A stretch of 64,000 nucleotides of DNA, taken from positions 62,001 through 126,000 of the forward strand of contig NZ_BPRE01000015.1 in NCBI RefSeq assembly GCF_022179765.1, given 5' to 3'. Position 1 is the first letter of the stretch. The number at the start of each line of letters is the position of its first letter. The notes below the pieces were generated by a model, which worked only from the letters and a program-made list of their open reading frames with translations, did not search any database and was not told where the DNA came from. This document shows positions 1-8,469 of this stretch, piece after piece. The stretch is from Methylorubrum suomiense (GTDB taxonomy: Bacteria > Pseudomonadota > Alphaproteobacteria > Rhizobiales > Beijerinckiaceae). The translations under genes were made by a program, and so were the position numbers.

Positions 1-1182
1 GGCCTTCACGGCATCGGTGGTGTATTTGAGCTTGTGGAACTCTTCGAAGTAAGGCTTGAGGCCCTTCAGAATCTCGATCGTATCCGGCACCGACGGCTCG
101 TTGACGTCGATCTTCTGGAACCGGCGCACCAGGGCGCGATCCTTCTCGAAGTACTGGCGGTACTCCTTGTAGGTGGTCGAGCCGATGCAGCGGAGCGAGC
201 CGGATGCCAGCGCTGGCTTAAGTAGGTTCGACGCGTCCATCGCGCCGCCCGAGGTCGCGCCCGCACCGATCACGGTGTGGATCTCATCGATGAACATGAT
301 CGCGTTGGGATGCGCCTCGATCTCCTTCATCACCTGCTTGAGGCGCTCCTCGAAGTCGCCGCGATAGCGGGTGCCGGCGAGCAGCGTGCCCATGTCGAGC
401 GAGAAGACCGTGGCGTCGGCAAGAACCTCCGGCACCTCGTTCTGGATGATCTTGCGCGCCAGGCCCTCGGCGATGGCCGTCTTGCCGACGCCGGGGTCGC
501 CCACCAGCAGCGGGTTGTTCTTCTGGCGCCGGCACAGAACCTGGATCGTGCGCTCGACCTCCGAATGGCGGCCGATCAGCGGGTCGATCTTGCCGTCCTT
601 GGCCTTCTTGTTGAGGTTGACGCAGTAGGCTTCCAAGGCATCGCCCTTCTTCTTCGGGCGCGCCTCGCCGTCCTCGCCGCTCGGGCGTTCGGAGGGCCCA
701 TCCTCTTCCGCGCCGCGGACGGGCTTGGCCTCCGAAGCGCCGGGGCGCTTGGCGATGCCGTGGCTGATGTAATTGACGGCGTCGTAGCGCGTCATGTCCT
801 GCTCCTGCAGGAAGTACGCGGCGTGGCTCTCGCGCTCGGCGAAGATCGCCACCAGCACGTTGGCGCCGGTGACCTCCTCACGGCCGGAGGACTGGACATG
901 GATTACCGCCCGCTGGATCACCCGCTGGAAGCCGGCCGTTGGCTTGGCATCCTGGCGTCCATCGCCGGTCAGATTCGACAATTCCGTGTCGACATATTCG
1001 ACGAGGTTGCGGCGCAGAACGTCGAGTTCGACGTTGCAGGCCCGCATCACCGCCGCGGCATCCTGATCGTCCACGAGGGCGAGCAGGAGATGTTCGAGGG
1101 TGGCGTATTCGTGGCGACGCTCACCGGCCAAGGCCAGGGCGCGGTGGAGGGCTTGCTCGAGGCTACGTGAGAAGCTGGGCAA
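1..1182 (-). CDS. clpA: ATP-dependent Clp protease ATP-binding subunit ClpA (N-terminal part, runs off the window)
   Basis: The first 394 residues of ClpA are present; the gene continues past base 1. ClpA is the AAA+ unfoldase that feeds substrates to ClpP in the cytoplasm. The N-domain starts PSFSRSLEQALHRAL and has the typical ATLEHLLLAL repeat. The first AAA+ module follows, with Walker A GDPGVGKT and Walker B IMFIDEIHT followed by the sensor region. No ATG fits the conserved N-terminus. A TTG at 1182 places the protein exactly at the family's usual beginning, so TTG is the chosen start. It lies 22 bases downstream of clpS on the same strand, the usual clpS-clpA pair. Identity is near certain; the start codon is inferred. 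Confidence 0.95.
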   Translation of the reverse strand, partial: MPSFSRSLEQALHRALALAGERRHEYATLEHLLLALVDDQDAAAVMRACNVELDVLRRNLVEYVDTELSNLTGDGRQDAKPTAGFQRVIQRAVIHVQSSGREEVTGANVLVAIFAERESHAAYFLQEQDMTRYDAVNYISHGIAKRPGASEAKPVRGAEEDGPSERPSGEDGEARPKKKGDALEAYCVNLNKKAKDGKIDPLIGRHSEVERTIQVLCRRQKNNPLLVGDPGVGKTAIAEGLARKIIQNEVPEVLADATVFSLDMGTLLAGTRYRGDFEERLKQVMKEIEAHPNAIMFIDEIHTVIGAGATSGGAMDASNLLKPALASGSLRCIGSTTYKEYRQYFEKDRALVRRFQKIDVNEPSVPDTIEILKGLKPYFEEFHKLKYTTDAVKA

Positions 1183-1204
1183 TGCTCTGGCCTTCGCTGG
1201 ATGC

Positions 1205-1603
1205 CTATTTCTTTTCCATAACGCACTGAAGCGGATGTTGGTGCTTGCGGGCGAAATCCATCACCTGCGTCACCTTCGTCTCCGCCACTTCGTAGGTGAA
1301 CACGCCGCACTCCCCCACACCGTTCTGGTGGACGTGCATCATGATCTGGTAGGCGTCGTCGTGGCTTTTGTTGAAGAACCGCTCGACCACATGAACGACG
1401 AACTCCATGGGGGTGTAGTCGTCGTTCAGCAGTAAGACGCGGTACAGGCTCGGCCGTTTCGCCCGCGGTTTGGTGCGGGTGATGATGGCAGTGCCGGACC
1501 GGTCGTCGTCGCCCGGGCCGCGCGGGGTGGAGGCCGCGACGACGGGCCGGAGCCCCCGCTCCGCCCACGATGCCGCGCCCTCCTGGATCGACATGGAAAT
1601 CAT
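1205..1603 (-). CDS. clpS: ATP-dependent Clp protease adaptor ClpS
   Basis: A 132-residue ClpS, the adaptor that binds the ClpA N-domain and delivers N-degron substrates. The core carries YRVLLLNDDYTPMEFVV, the conserved NDDYTPMEFV signature that lines the N-degron pocket. Downstream is HxxGxGxxGVFTYEVAETK, and the protein ends HPLQCVMEKK, as in the family. About 45 residues precede the core, typical of alphaproteobacterial ClpS1. The frame stays open far upstream without family similarity; ATG at 1603 (or 1594) is the reasonable start. clpA follows directly and is probably cotranscribed. Confidence 0.95.
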   Translation of the reverse strand: MISMSIQEGAASWAERGLRPVVAASTPRGPGDDDRSGTAIITRTKPRAKRPSLYRVLLLNDDYTPMEFVVHVVERFFNKSHDDAYQIMMHVHQNGVGECGVFTYEVAETKVTQVMDFARKHQHPLQCVMEKK

Positions 1604-2161
1604 CTGATACGCAGCGACCTTGTCTGGCGGTCTTCGACTCCCGCGCCCCTCGGGTGCGGTGCCCTTGAAAGGCAATCTATAGGCCGAAAAACGACTGCGC
1701 CAGTGAGGTGCGTGAAACTGTCCCTCGCGAGGGGGAGGGGGTTGCAGACTGCGCAGGAGCACTCCGTAGCGGCTCGGCGTGCCTCGATCGACGTGCGCCG
1801 GATCGAATGCCGCCCGATCGACGCCGCGCTGCGACGAGCTTCGGGGCGCCAAAACCCATCCCGACCACGACCGGCGTCGAGAGGGCGAGGGACCTTTCCA
1901 CCCGCTATCGCCGGCTTCGACGTGATGTTCGCCCGACGGCAAAGGCTCCGGCATCCGGCTGACGCGACCGATCCTTCACACCTGCTTAACCCCTGAGGCA
2001 AAACAACGATCTGTGTTGCGTACTGCACAGCATTAACGCCCGCGTAACCGCGTCACGCCTACCGTGCCCTCCAGAGAATGCGGGTTTCGGCCTTCCGGCC
2101 ATCCGCGAACGACTGGTGCGAACCGGGCCTGCTTCCCGGTTGTCGAGGCGAAGGTTCCAAG
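1604..2161. other. Intergenic region between divergent clpS and dacA-like genes
   Basis: About 560 bases without a convincing gene. Several short open frames exist on both strands, but they overlap each other and have no recognisable protein pattern. The region must hold the divergent promoters of clpS-clpA and the carboxypeptidase gene; no confident -35/-10 pair could be assigned. Confidence 0.5.
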
Positions 2162-3658
2162 ATGCGTCGCGTAGAAGGCCGGACCATGGGGTCCCGCGCT
2201 GCCGCCGTCGTGCTCCTGGCGGCGGGTGTCCTCACCGCGGCGGTCGCACCGGCGGAGGCGAGGAAGCGAGGGGGCCATCACCGCCCGGCCGGTGGCGGCT
2301 ACGCTCCGCCCTACGCCGCCATGGTGGTGGACGTGAAATCCGGCAAGACGCTCCACGCGGTGAACGAGGACGCGCTGCGCCACCCCGCCTCGATCACCAA
2401 GGTCATGACCCTCTACATGCTGTTCGAGCAGCTGGAGAAGGGCCGCTACGAACTCGATTCCGACCTGTCGATCTCGTCCAACGCCGCCGCTCAGGCACCG
2501 TCGAAGCTGGGTCTGCGTCCCGGCTCGACCATCACCGTCGAGGAGGCGATCAAGGCCCTCGTCACCAAATCCGCCAACGACGTGGCCTGCGCGATCGGCG
2601 AGAACATCGCGGGCTCCGAGCCGCGTTTCGCCGAGATGATGACGCGGAAAGCCAAATCCCTCGGCATGAGCCGCACCAACTATTCCAACGCCTCGGGTCT
2701 GCCGGATCCGGACCAGATCACCACGGCCCGCGACCTGACGATTCTGGCCCGCGCCATTCAGGACCGCTTCCCGCGCTACTACCGCTACTTCCAGACCCGC
2801 TCCTTCGCCTTCCGCGGCCGGGTCATCGGCAATCACAACCGGCTGCTCGGCACCGTCGAGGGCGTGGACGGCATCAAGACCGGCTACACCCGCGATTCCG
2901 GGTTCAACCTCATGACCGCCGCCAAGCTCGGCGATCGCCAGATCGTGGCGATCGTGCTCGGCGGCAAGTCGGGGGCGAGCCGCGACCGGATCATGGCCGA
3001 TCTCGTGCGGTCGAGCTTGCCCCGCGCCTATGCCGGCGCCCGCCAGACCAACCCGGTCACCGAACTCGCCGAGCGCGGGCGCCCCGCCGTCATCGCCGAG
3101 GCCGGGTCGCACACCCGCACCGAGATCGCCTCCGCCGACGACGAGGAGGTCGAGACGACGAGTTCGACGAGCACGGGCCCCGTCGATATCCGTCCGCCGG
3201 CCTCCATCACCACCACGCCGGGCATGGTGCGCCGCCCCGGGCTGCAGGCGCTTCCCGGCGCTGCCCAGGCCTATGCCGGTCCGGCGGGTCAGGCGCCGTT
3301 CCCGGGCGCCGGCGGCAAGACCACCGCGCGGTTGCCCGCCGTCGAGGGTGTCGCCTCTCGCACCGAAGCCCCGCCCAAGGATGCCCGCTCCGAGGCCTTC
3401 CGCCCGGTGACGCCGACCCCGTGGGTGATCCAGCTCGGTGCGATGGACGACGAGGACAAGGCCAAGTCGATGCTGTCGGATGCCCGCAGCCGCACCGGCG
3501 CCCTCTCGAAGGCCGCGCCCTACACCGTGCGCGTCACCCATGGCGCCACCACGCTCTACCGCGCCCGCTTCTCCGGCTTCACCGAGCAGGGTGCGGCCCA
3601 GGACGCCTGCACCGCCCTCAAGAAGAACGGTTTCAGCTGCTTCGCGACCCGGAGCTGA
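2162..3658 (+). CDS. D-alanyl-D-alanine carboxypeptidase (S11/PBP5 family) with C-terminal SPOR domain
   Basis: A 498-residue periplasmic enzyme that trims the terminal D-Ala from peptidoglycan stem peptides. A signal peptide (about residues 10-34, ending near AEA) precedes the S11 domain. The three active-site motifs are intact: SITK (S77, K80), SAN (137-139) and KTG (239-241, in GIKTGYT). Residues from about 330 to 415 are Pro/Ala/Thr-rich linker. The last 80 residues (PWVIQLGAMDDEDKAKSML to the end) are a SPOR domain, which binds denuded glycan at division sites. ATG 2162 is chosen because GAAGG lies 7 bases upstream. A perfect hairpin follows the stop. The SPOR fusion is common in Rhizobiales DacA-type enzymes. 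Confidence 0.93.
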   Translation: MRRVEGRTMGSRAAAVVLLAAGVLTAAVAPAEARKRGGHHRPAGGGYAPPYAAMVVDVKSGKTLHAVNEDALRHPASITKVMTLYMLFEQLEKGRYELDSDLSISSNAAAQAPSKLGLRPGSTITVEEAIKALVTKSANDVACAIGENIAGSEPRFAEMMTRKAKSLGMSRTNYSNASGLPDPDQITTARDLTILARAIQDRFPRYYRYFQTRSFAFRGRVIGNHNRLLGTVEGVDGIKTGYTRDSGFNLMTAAKLGDRQIVAIVLGGKSGASRDRIMADLVRSSLPRAYAGARQTNPVTELAERGRPAVIAEAGSHTRTEIASADDEEVETTSSTSTGPVDIRPPASITTTPGMVRRPGLQALPGAAQAYAGPAGQAPFPGAGGKTTARLPAVEGVASRTEAPPKDARSEAFRPVTPTPWVIQLGAMDDEDKAKSMLSDARSRTGALSKAAPYTVRVTHGATTLYRARFSGFTEQGAAQDACTALKKNGFSCFATRS

Positions 3659-3675
3659 CGGCTCCGAGAAGACCG

Positions 3676-3704
3676 GGGACCGGCCCTCGTTCAGGGCCGG
3701 TCCC
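3676..3704 (+). terminator. Strong hairpin after the carboxypeptidase gene
   Basis: A perfect 12-bp stem (GGGACCGGCCCT / AGGGCCGGTCCC) with a 5-base loop, 17 bases after the stop codon. No T-run follows, so it may act as a rho-assisted terminator or as an mRNA 3' stabiliser between two convergent genes. Confidence 0.6.
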
Positions 3705-3810
3705 GCGCGGGCCTCACCGGATCGAAGCCGGTCACATCCTTTCCCCGTCGGGAAAGGTGCGAGGCGCTGCGCAAATTCGCCTGCCTATTTCTGACAACGC
3801 GCGTGGAGTA

Positions 3811-4506
3811 TCAGCGATGTCGGTCCAAAAGCCTGTCCCGCGCCGCGTTGACGCGCGCGGCGCGCGCGACGCTGCCCCCCTGGTCGGGATGGGCCTCCTT
3901 CATCAGCGCCCGGTGGGCCGCGCGGACCTGCTCCAAGGTCGCCCCGCGCTCAAGCCCCAGGATCTGATAGGCCTCCTCCTCCGTCATCGTCCCTGGCTTC
4001 GACGGGCGGCCCGCCCTCGCGTCCGGATCGCCATCAGCGTCTACACGCCAGCCGGGATGCCGGCGGTCGAGATACGTCTGTAGCAGGCTGGCGCCCTGCG
4101 GGTCGTTGGCGGCGAGCAGGCGTGCGAGCTCGGCGAGGTCGGCGGGCGGGACCGCCGAGAGACGGCGGCCGGCGAAGGGACCGACGAACACGCTGCCGTC
4201 GAGCGGGGTACCGTCGGGCATCAGGTCGAGTTCGACCGATGCCGTCCGCAGCCGCTGAGGTGGCGGCGTGCCCCGAAGGCCCGGTATCCGGCGGAACACG
4301 CCGTCGCGTCCCTCGTGCAGCCAGACACCGGCCAAGCCGACGACGCCGGCCAGAACGAGGCTGCCCCGCAACGAGAGCAGGAAGGCCGCGGCGAAGGCCG
4401 CATAGCCGGCGAGCCGGCGAGGCGTGAGTCCGAAGGGGAGGCGCCCGCCGTAACGACCGAGCCACCAGAATCCGATGAGTGCCAGGAGGCCGAGGGCGAG
4501 CAGCAT
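3811..4506 (-). CDS. Membrane-anchored J-domain protein (DnaJ/TIM14-like)
   Basis: A 231-residue inner-membrane protein. The N-terminus has two hydrophobic segments (about residues 2-16 and 31-62) separated by a basic loop. A variable middle region follows, with an SAxLPAxLAEL-like stretch. The C-terminal 60 residues form a J domain beginning EEEAYQILGL, with the HPD tripeptide inside EAHPDQGGS, the residues that stimulate Hsp70 ATPase. This architecture matches the alphaproteobacterial relatives of mitochondrial TIM14/Pam18, which recruit DnaK to the membrane. It is convergent with the carboxypeptidase gene and lies downstream of the DegP-like gene's upstream neighbour on the same strand. 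The J domain is certain; the cellular role is inferred. Confidence 0.88.
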   Translation of the reverse strand: MLLALGLLALIGFWWLGRYGGRLPFGLTPRRLAGYAAFAAAFLLSLRGSLVLAGVVGLAGVWLHEGRDGVFRRIPGLRGTPPPQRLRTASVELDLMPDGTPLDGSVFVGPFAGRRLSAVPPADLAELARLLAANDPQGASLLQTYLDRRHPGWRVDADGDPDARAGRPSKPGTMTEEEAYQILGLERGATLEQVRAAHRALMKEAHPDQGGSVARAARVNAARDRLLDRHR

Positions 4507-4589
4507 CCCGCCTCATCGAACGGTTCGCGGCTCGGGTAAAGCCGTCTTGGGGCTGCGGTTCCTCGGTAGCTTCCTCGCGATCCGGCTGA

Positions 4590-5759
4590 CTAAAGGCGGG
4601 ATTGTGCCACGTCGGTGGTCGTGACCCGCACCGAGCGGACCCGTCCGTCGCGCTCGACCAGAAGATTGACCGGCTTGTCGAGACCGGCCTCCTCGACGAC
4701 GGCCGTCAGGTCGGCCAGTCGATGGACCGGGCGTCCATTGGCGCCGACGATCACGTCGCCGATATTGCCGCTGCGGGCATCAATGCCCGCGATGCCCGCC
4801 TGCGCCGCGGGCGAGCCGGGCAGCACCCGCACCACCACCACGCCGTCGATGCCGAGCCGCGCCGCCGTCGCCTCTTGGCCCGCGATGATGCCGATGCCGG
4901 GATTGCGGACCCGCCCATTGCGAATGAGGTCCGGGACCACGCGATTGACCACATCGACGGGGACGGCGAAGCCGATGCCGGCGCTCGCCCCCGAGGGCGA
5001 GTAGATCGCGGTGTTGACGCCGATCAGCCGCCCGGCGGAATCGAGCAGCGGCCCGCCGGAATTGCCCGGATTGATCGCCGCGTCGGTCTGAATCACGCCG
5101 GACAATTCGCGACCCTCCTGCGTCGGCAAACGCCGCTGCAGCGCGCTGATCACGCCGGTCGTCAGCGTGTGATCGAGGCCGAACGGGTTGCCGATGGCGA
5201 AGGCCGCTTGCCCCACCTTCAGGTCGGCGGACGTGCCCAGAGCCAGCGGCGGCGGCATCTTGGCGACGCGACCGAGTTGGAGAACGGCGAGGTCGTAGCT
5301 CTTGGCCGTGCCGACGACGCGCGCGCTCACGACCTCGCCCGAGGACAGGCGCGCCGAGATCGAGCCGCCGCCCTTGGTCGCGGCCTCGACGACGTGGTTG
5401 TTGGTCACGACATGGCCGGCGGCATCCCAGACGAAGCCGGTGCCGGTCTGGGTGCCGCTGCCGCCCTGCTGCTGCCGACCTCCGTCTTCTTCCTGTCCGA
5501 ACTGTCCGAACTCGTCGTCCGGGTCCATGAGGGCCTGCCCCCGGGCGGCAGCCTGAGCGAAGACGTGGACGACCGACGGCGAGGCGCGGGCGAACAGGTC
5601 GACGGTAGTCCGCTCAGCCGCCGAGAGGTCGCCCCGGGCGGTCACCGCCCGGGGGCTCTCGGCCGAGTAGAGGAAGGCCAAGATGTAGGGCTGCGCCACG
5701 AAGGCGATCAGCAGGCCCAACGTCACCCCGAGGGCGATGCGCACGAAACGATCAGGCAC
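4590..5759 (-). CDS. Membrane-anchored DegP/HtrA-type serine protease with one PDZ domain
   Basis: A 389-residue trypsin-like protease. An N-terminal membrane anchor (about residues 7-32) leads into the periplasm, followed by a Gln/Gly-rich linker (85-105). The S1C protease domain has the full triad: H122 in TNNHVVE, D156 in SYDLAVL and S234 in NPGNSGGPLL. One PDZ domain follows, in the GIGIIAGQEA to LVERDGRV region. The length and single PDZ resemble DegS-like or DegP-like family members. The frame stays open to 6293, but those residues look like translated noncoding DNA; a GTG at 5759 immediately before the anchor is the chosen start. It probably acts in periplasmic protein quality control. 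Confidence 0.9.
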   Translation of the reverse strand: MPDRFVRIALGVTLGLLIAFVAQPYILAFLYSAESPRAVTARGDLSAAERTTVDLFARASPSVVHVFAQAAARGQALMDPDDEFGQFGQEEDGGRQQQGGSGTQTGTGFVWDAAGHVVTNNHVVEAATKGGGSISARLSSGEVVSARVVGTAKSYDLAVLQLGRVAKMPPPLALGTSADLKVGQAAFAIGNPFGLDHTLTTGVISALQRRLPTQEGRELSGVIQTDAAINPGNSGGPLLDSAGRLIGVNTAIYSPSGASAGIGFAVPVDVVNRVVPDLIRNGRVRNPGIGIIAGQEATAARLGIDGVVVVRVLPGSPAAQAGIAGIDARSGNIGDVIVGANGRPVHRLADLTAVVEEAGLDKPVNLLVERDGRVRSVRVTTTDVAQSRL

Positions 5760-6243
5760 CGGGCATTTCTCTTGGTCTTGGGCAATGGACGGAGCGGAGA
5801 AGACGTCGTCGTGAGCCGACGCGCCGGAACGATCGACGGGTCGGGCCGGCCTGGGCACCGAACTGGGGCTAAGCTGTGTCCGGTGTGGCCCGCCGTCAAC
5901 GAATCCCCGTTTTCCAAAGCGGACCGGGAGGGTGCGGCAGCGCACCGTAGCAGTCAGGCTTCGCAGGTAACCACTTGGTGACTGTTTCAAAGCAGTGTCG
6001 AGACACTGATGAAAAAGCATCGGTGGGCAGGCGGAGACCAATCCTTGGCAAAACCAAGGCAAGGTCTGCGCGAGGAACTGCGACGAAACGGTGGCCGCTC
6101 GGATGACGAGCACCCGAATTGATCGCAAAGCTGCCCCAGAGATGCTTCGATCAACCTGGAAGATCTTCGCAGATCGGCGCTGTGACATCAGTCGCGGCGA
6201 CGGTCGTCTGCGAACCGATAGAGTTCGGAAGGAAAAACAAGAG
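5760..6243. other. Intergenic region between the protease gene and a small divergent gene
   Basis: About 480 bases. The protease frame stays open here on the minus strand, but the translation has no family similarity. No RNA gene was recognised. It presumably contains the divergent promoters for the protease and the 71-residue gene at 6244. Confidence 0.45.
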
Positions 6244-6459
6244 ATGGAAACCGAGGCCCTCGAACGACCGGCAGACCTCACCATTTGGCGCACCCTGCCG
6301 GCCTCGTCGCCGCTGGCGCAGCCCGAGCGCTACGACACCCTTCGCGAGGCCCTGATGGCCGCCAAGGGCGCCCTGCGCGATCCGGCACAGCAGCCCTGGA
6401 TCATCACCGAAGAGGGCGAGATCCTCTCGCCGAACTGGATCCGCACCTACCTCAACTGA
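6244..6459 (+). CDS. Small conserved-looking protein of unknown function (71 aa)
   Basis: A short acidic protein starting METEALERPAD and ending EEGEILSPNWIRTYLN. It has no membrane segment and no known motif. AAGGA lies about 10 bases upstream of ATG 6244, which supports this start over the longer open frame that begins at 6091. The mixed helix and strand pattern (DTLREALMAAKGAL, then a WIITEEGEIL hairpin) reads as a real folded protein. Similar small proteins are common in Rhizobiales, but I cannot name a family. Its last codons overlap the end of the degraded DUF817 gene on the other strand. Confidence 0.7.
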   Translation: METEALERPADLTIWRTLPASSPLAQPERYDTLREALMAAKGALRDPAQQPWIITEEGEILSPNWIRTYLN

Positions 6460-6888
6460 CCGGGCTGCCCAACCTCGGGCTTGCCTCCGCGTCGGCCGCC
6501 GATGCCGCCGGCGTCGGCTCTGGCCTACGAGCTTGACCCACACGTCGGACACGATCACCGGCAGGAACTGAGAGCCGAGCTTGGCCGCCGGGACCGGCGA
6601 CCAGCCGTCTTCTGGTTCGGGTAGAGTCAGACGCGTGTCCCCGTGCCGATAGTCTCGGCGTGCCCAACGAACTGCGAGATCAGCCCGAAGCCGACGAGAA
6701 GCGGCACCGAGCGGTGCACATGCCAGACTGTGATGGACACGACCGTTCGCCCGAACGGTCGGATGGTCTCGGCGAGCAGCACGTATCGACGGCGGACGCC
6801 GGTGAAGCGGAAGTCGAACAGCCGCGACACGCGGGCGATCTACGAGCCGACGCTCGCACACATGAAGCCGGCGAAGAGCGGTAATCTA

Positions 6889-6907
6889 GAGCTGTTCCCG
6901 GTCAGGT
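6889..6907. repeat. Left terminal inverted repeat of the IS630 element
   Basis: GAGCTGTTCCCGGTCAGGT, an imperfect match (14 of 19) to the complement of 7901-7919. The transposase stop codon (complement of 6902-6904) lies inside it. Confidence 0.75.
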
Positions 6908-7859
6908 AGCGACGGCCAAGTCGTTCTCGTAGCCGGCTGCGGCGAGGTAGTTGCGGCACTCCTGCGGAGTGAAGCGCGTGAAGGCCTGACGGATTGCCGG
7001 CCAGAGATCCGGGATCGTGCGGGCGGCTGCACTCCGCAGCAGCGCCTTCAGCTTCGCGAAGACCTGCTCGATCGGGTTGAAATCAGGGCTGTAGGACGGG
7101 AGGTAGAGCAGCCGCGCTCCTGCAGCCTCGATCGCGTCCTGCACGCCCGCGACCTTGTGGGCTGGCAGGTTGTCCATGATGACGATGTCGCCCGGGTGCA
7201 GCACCGGGACCAAGGTCTCGGTGACATAGTTGCGGAAGCGCCTGCCGTTCGTGGGACCGTCCAGCAGTGCGGTCGCGCACAGCCCGCCCGTGCGCAGGGC
7301 GGCTGTGATGGTCGTAGTTTTGTAGTGACCAAACGGGGCTGCGAGCCGGCGGCGCTCGCCGCGTGGGGCCCAGCCGTAGCGGCGCGCCATGTTGGTGGCC
7401 GCCGCCGTCTCGTCCAGGAACACCAGCCGGTCTGGATCGAGCTCGGGCTGCGCCTCGAACCACGCCTCGCGGGCCGCTCTTACGTCCGCACGCTCCTGCT
7501 CAGCTGCGTATGTCGCCCCCTTTTCCGGCTGATCCCGTGGCGGGCAAAGAAGCGCGACAGGCCGCTCGTGCTGGTCTGGATGCTCTGCTCCGCGAGCCGG
7601 TCGCGCACCTCGCGCAGGAAAAGACGCGGCTCCTGCTTGGAGATCCTCAGGATCAGCCCGGCATGCGCTTCGAGGTGTGATCACCGCCCATCGGCTTGGA
7701 GGCGAGTTGGCCCTCGTGGCGGAAGCGCTCCGACCACCGGCTGGCGCTCGACACGCTGACCCCGAAGCGGGCTGCGGCGCGATGGCAGGAGGCACCCGCC
7801 ATCACGGCAGCCACAACACGCTCGCGCAGGTCCGCAGACAGGGGTGAAGGCATGAGCAA
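6902..7859 (-). pseudogene. IS630-family transposase, spread over three frames
   Basis: The N-terminal helix-turn-helix part starts at 7859 and reads SPLSADLRERVVAAVMAG to KPMGGDHTSK. It then leaves frame near 7670. The middle stretch (EAHAGLILRISKQEPRLFL to FFARHGISR) is in a second frame. The DDE catalytic part (KGATYAAEQ to the end) is in a third. Both changes are -1. The second falls on an A4G5 run (7516-7524 on the plus strand), a plausible programmed -1 slip site as known for some IS630 elements. The first has no slippery run and looks like a true lesion. The catalytic residues look intact: D in LVFLDET, D in IVIMDNLPAHK, E in NPIEQVFAKLK. The element is probably dead because of the first break. 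Confidence 0.82.
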
Positions 7860-7900
7860 GCTCCTTCACTCACCAACGCGCTACCCGCTAACTCGTCTCA

Positions 7901-7919
7901 ACCAGCGCGGGACCGGCTC
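7901..7919. repeat. Right terminal inverted repeat of the IS630 element
   Basis: Its complement reads GAGCCGGTCCCGCGCTGGT. It is paired with 6889-6907 and flanked outside by the TA at 7920-7921. Confidence 0.75.
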
Positions 7920-8469
7920 TAGCGATCCGTAACACGCTGGCTCCTAGATAAATCCACAGACAACCGAAGTTTTGCACACGTCCATCACCGTTCCGACGGT
8001 GTGGTAGAGTGCGATGGCCTTCGCCTCCTCCCAAGTTTCCATCCGGGGACCAGTAGGAAGACTCGGATCGCCAGCGCCGCCAGCATCGGAAAGTCGTCGC
8101 GGCTCAAGGCGGCATCGGCTGGACAGGCGAGATCGGTGCCGATCAGCAGCGCGCAGACCAATCCGGCGAACAGGTAGGCCCAGCCCTGCTTCACCCCGAA
8201 GCGCAGGAATTCGTAGGCGAAGGGGGTGAGCCGTCCACCGGCCTGCGCCCCTCCCGAGCCGACACTCGGCGGCAACGAAGCCGACCAGGAACGGCAGGAG
8301 CGCGCGGCGCTCGGACACCGGCCCAGTTCCGCCTTCTCCGTGATGCTCCCCCTCAGGTGCGCACCGTCACGCTTCGCGTCCTACGGGAATAGACGCAAGC
8401 TGTGCTTTGCTTTTGGTTGCCTCCCGAATCGCGCACCGTCTCGCGGATTCGTGATGTCGGGGAGGGGGA

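Larger units (their letters stand above)
6887..7921 (-). mobile_element. IS630-family insertion sequence with TA target duplication
   Basis: An element of about 1.03 kb flanked by TA dinucleotides (6887-6888 and 7920-7921), the target duplication expected of IS630/Tc1-mariner elements. Its ends are imperfect inverted repeats: 6889-6907 reads inward GAGCTGTTCCCGGTCAGGT and the complement of 7901-7919 reads GAGCCGGTCCCGCGCTGGT, matching at 14 of 19 positions. It encodes a transposase on the minus strand. Joining the flanks through one TA restores the reading frame of the interrupted DUF817 gene, which confirms the boundaries. Confidence 0.88.
6452..8318 (-). pseudogene. DUF817 family integral membrane protein, pseudogene interrupted by an IS630 element
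   Basis: Pieces of a DUF817 membrane protein lie on the minus strand either side of the IS at 6887-7921. The upstream part reads TPFAYEFLRFGVKQGWAYL, then AALAIRVFLLV in one frame. METWEEAKAIALYHTVGTVMDVCKT follows in another frame, and then WIYLGASVLRI in a third piece that runs into the IS. Beyond the IS the protein resumes as RLPLFAGFM, then GS-stop-IARVSRLFDFRFT, PLLVGFGLISQFVGHAETIGT and, after another shift, GWSPVPAAKLGSQFLPVIVS. Removing the IS and one TA copy restores a continuous frame (LRIA-RLPLFAG). The damage comprises the insertion, a TAG where the family has Tyr, at least three frameshifts and an apparent internal deletion. The family is a predicted multi-pass membrane protein of unknown function. 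Confidence 0.85.

Noticed and set aside
1703..1996. Short plus-strand frames upstream of the carboxypeptidase gene
   Set aside because: Several overlap one another; none has a ribosome site or protein-like composition.
2116..4083. A 655-codon plus-strand frame overlapping the carboxypeptidase gene
   Set aside because: It is out of frame with the intact S11 enzyme and very rich in Arg/Pro/His, typical of a shifted GC-rich reading.
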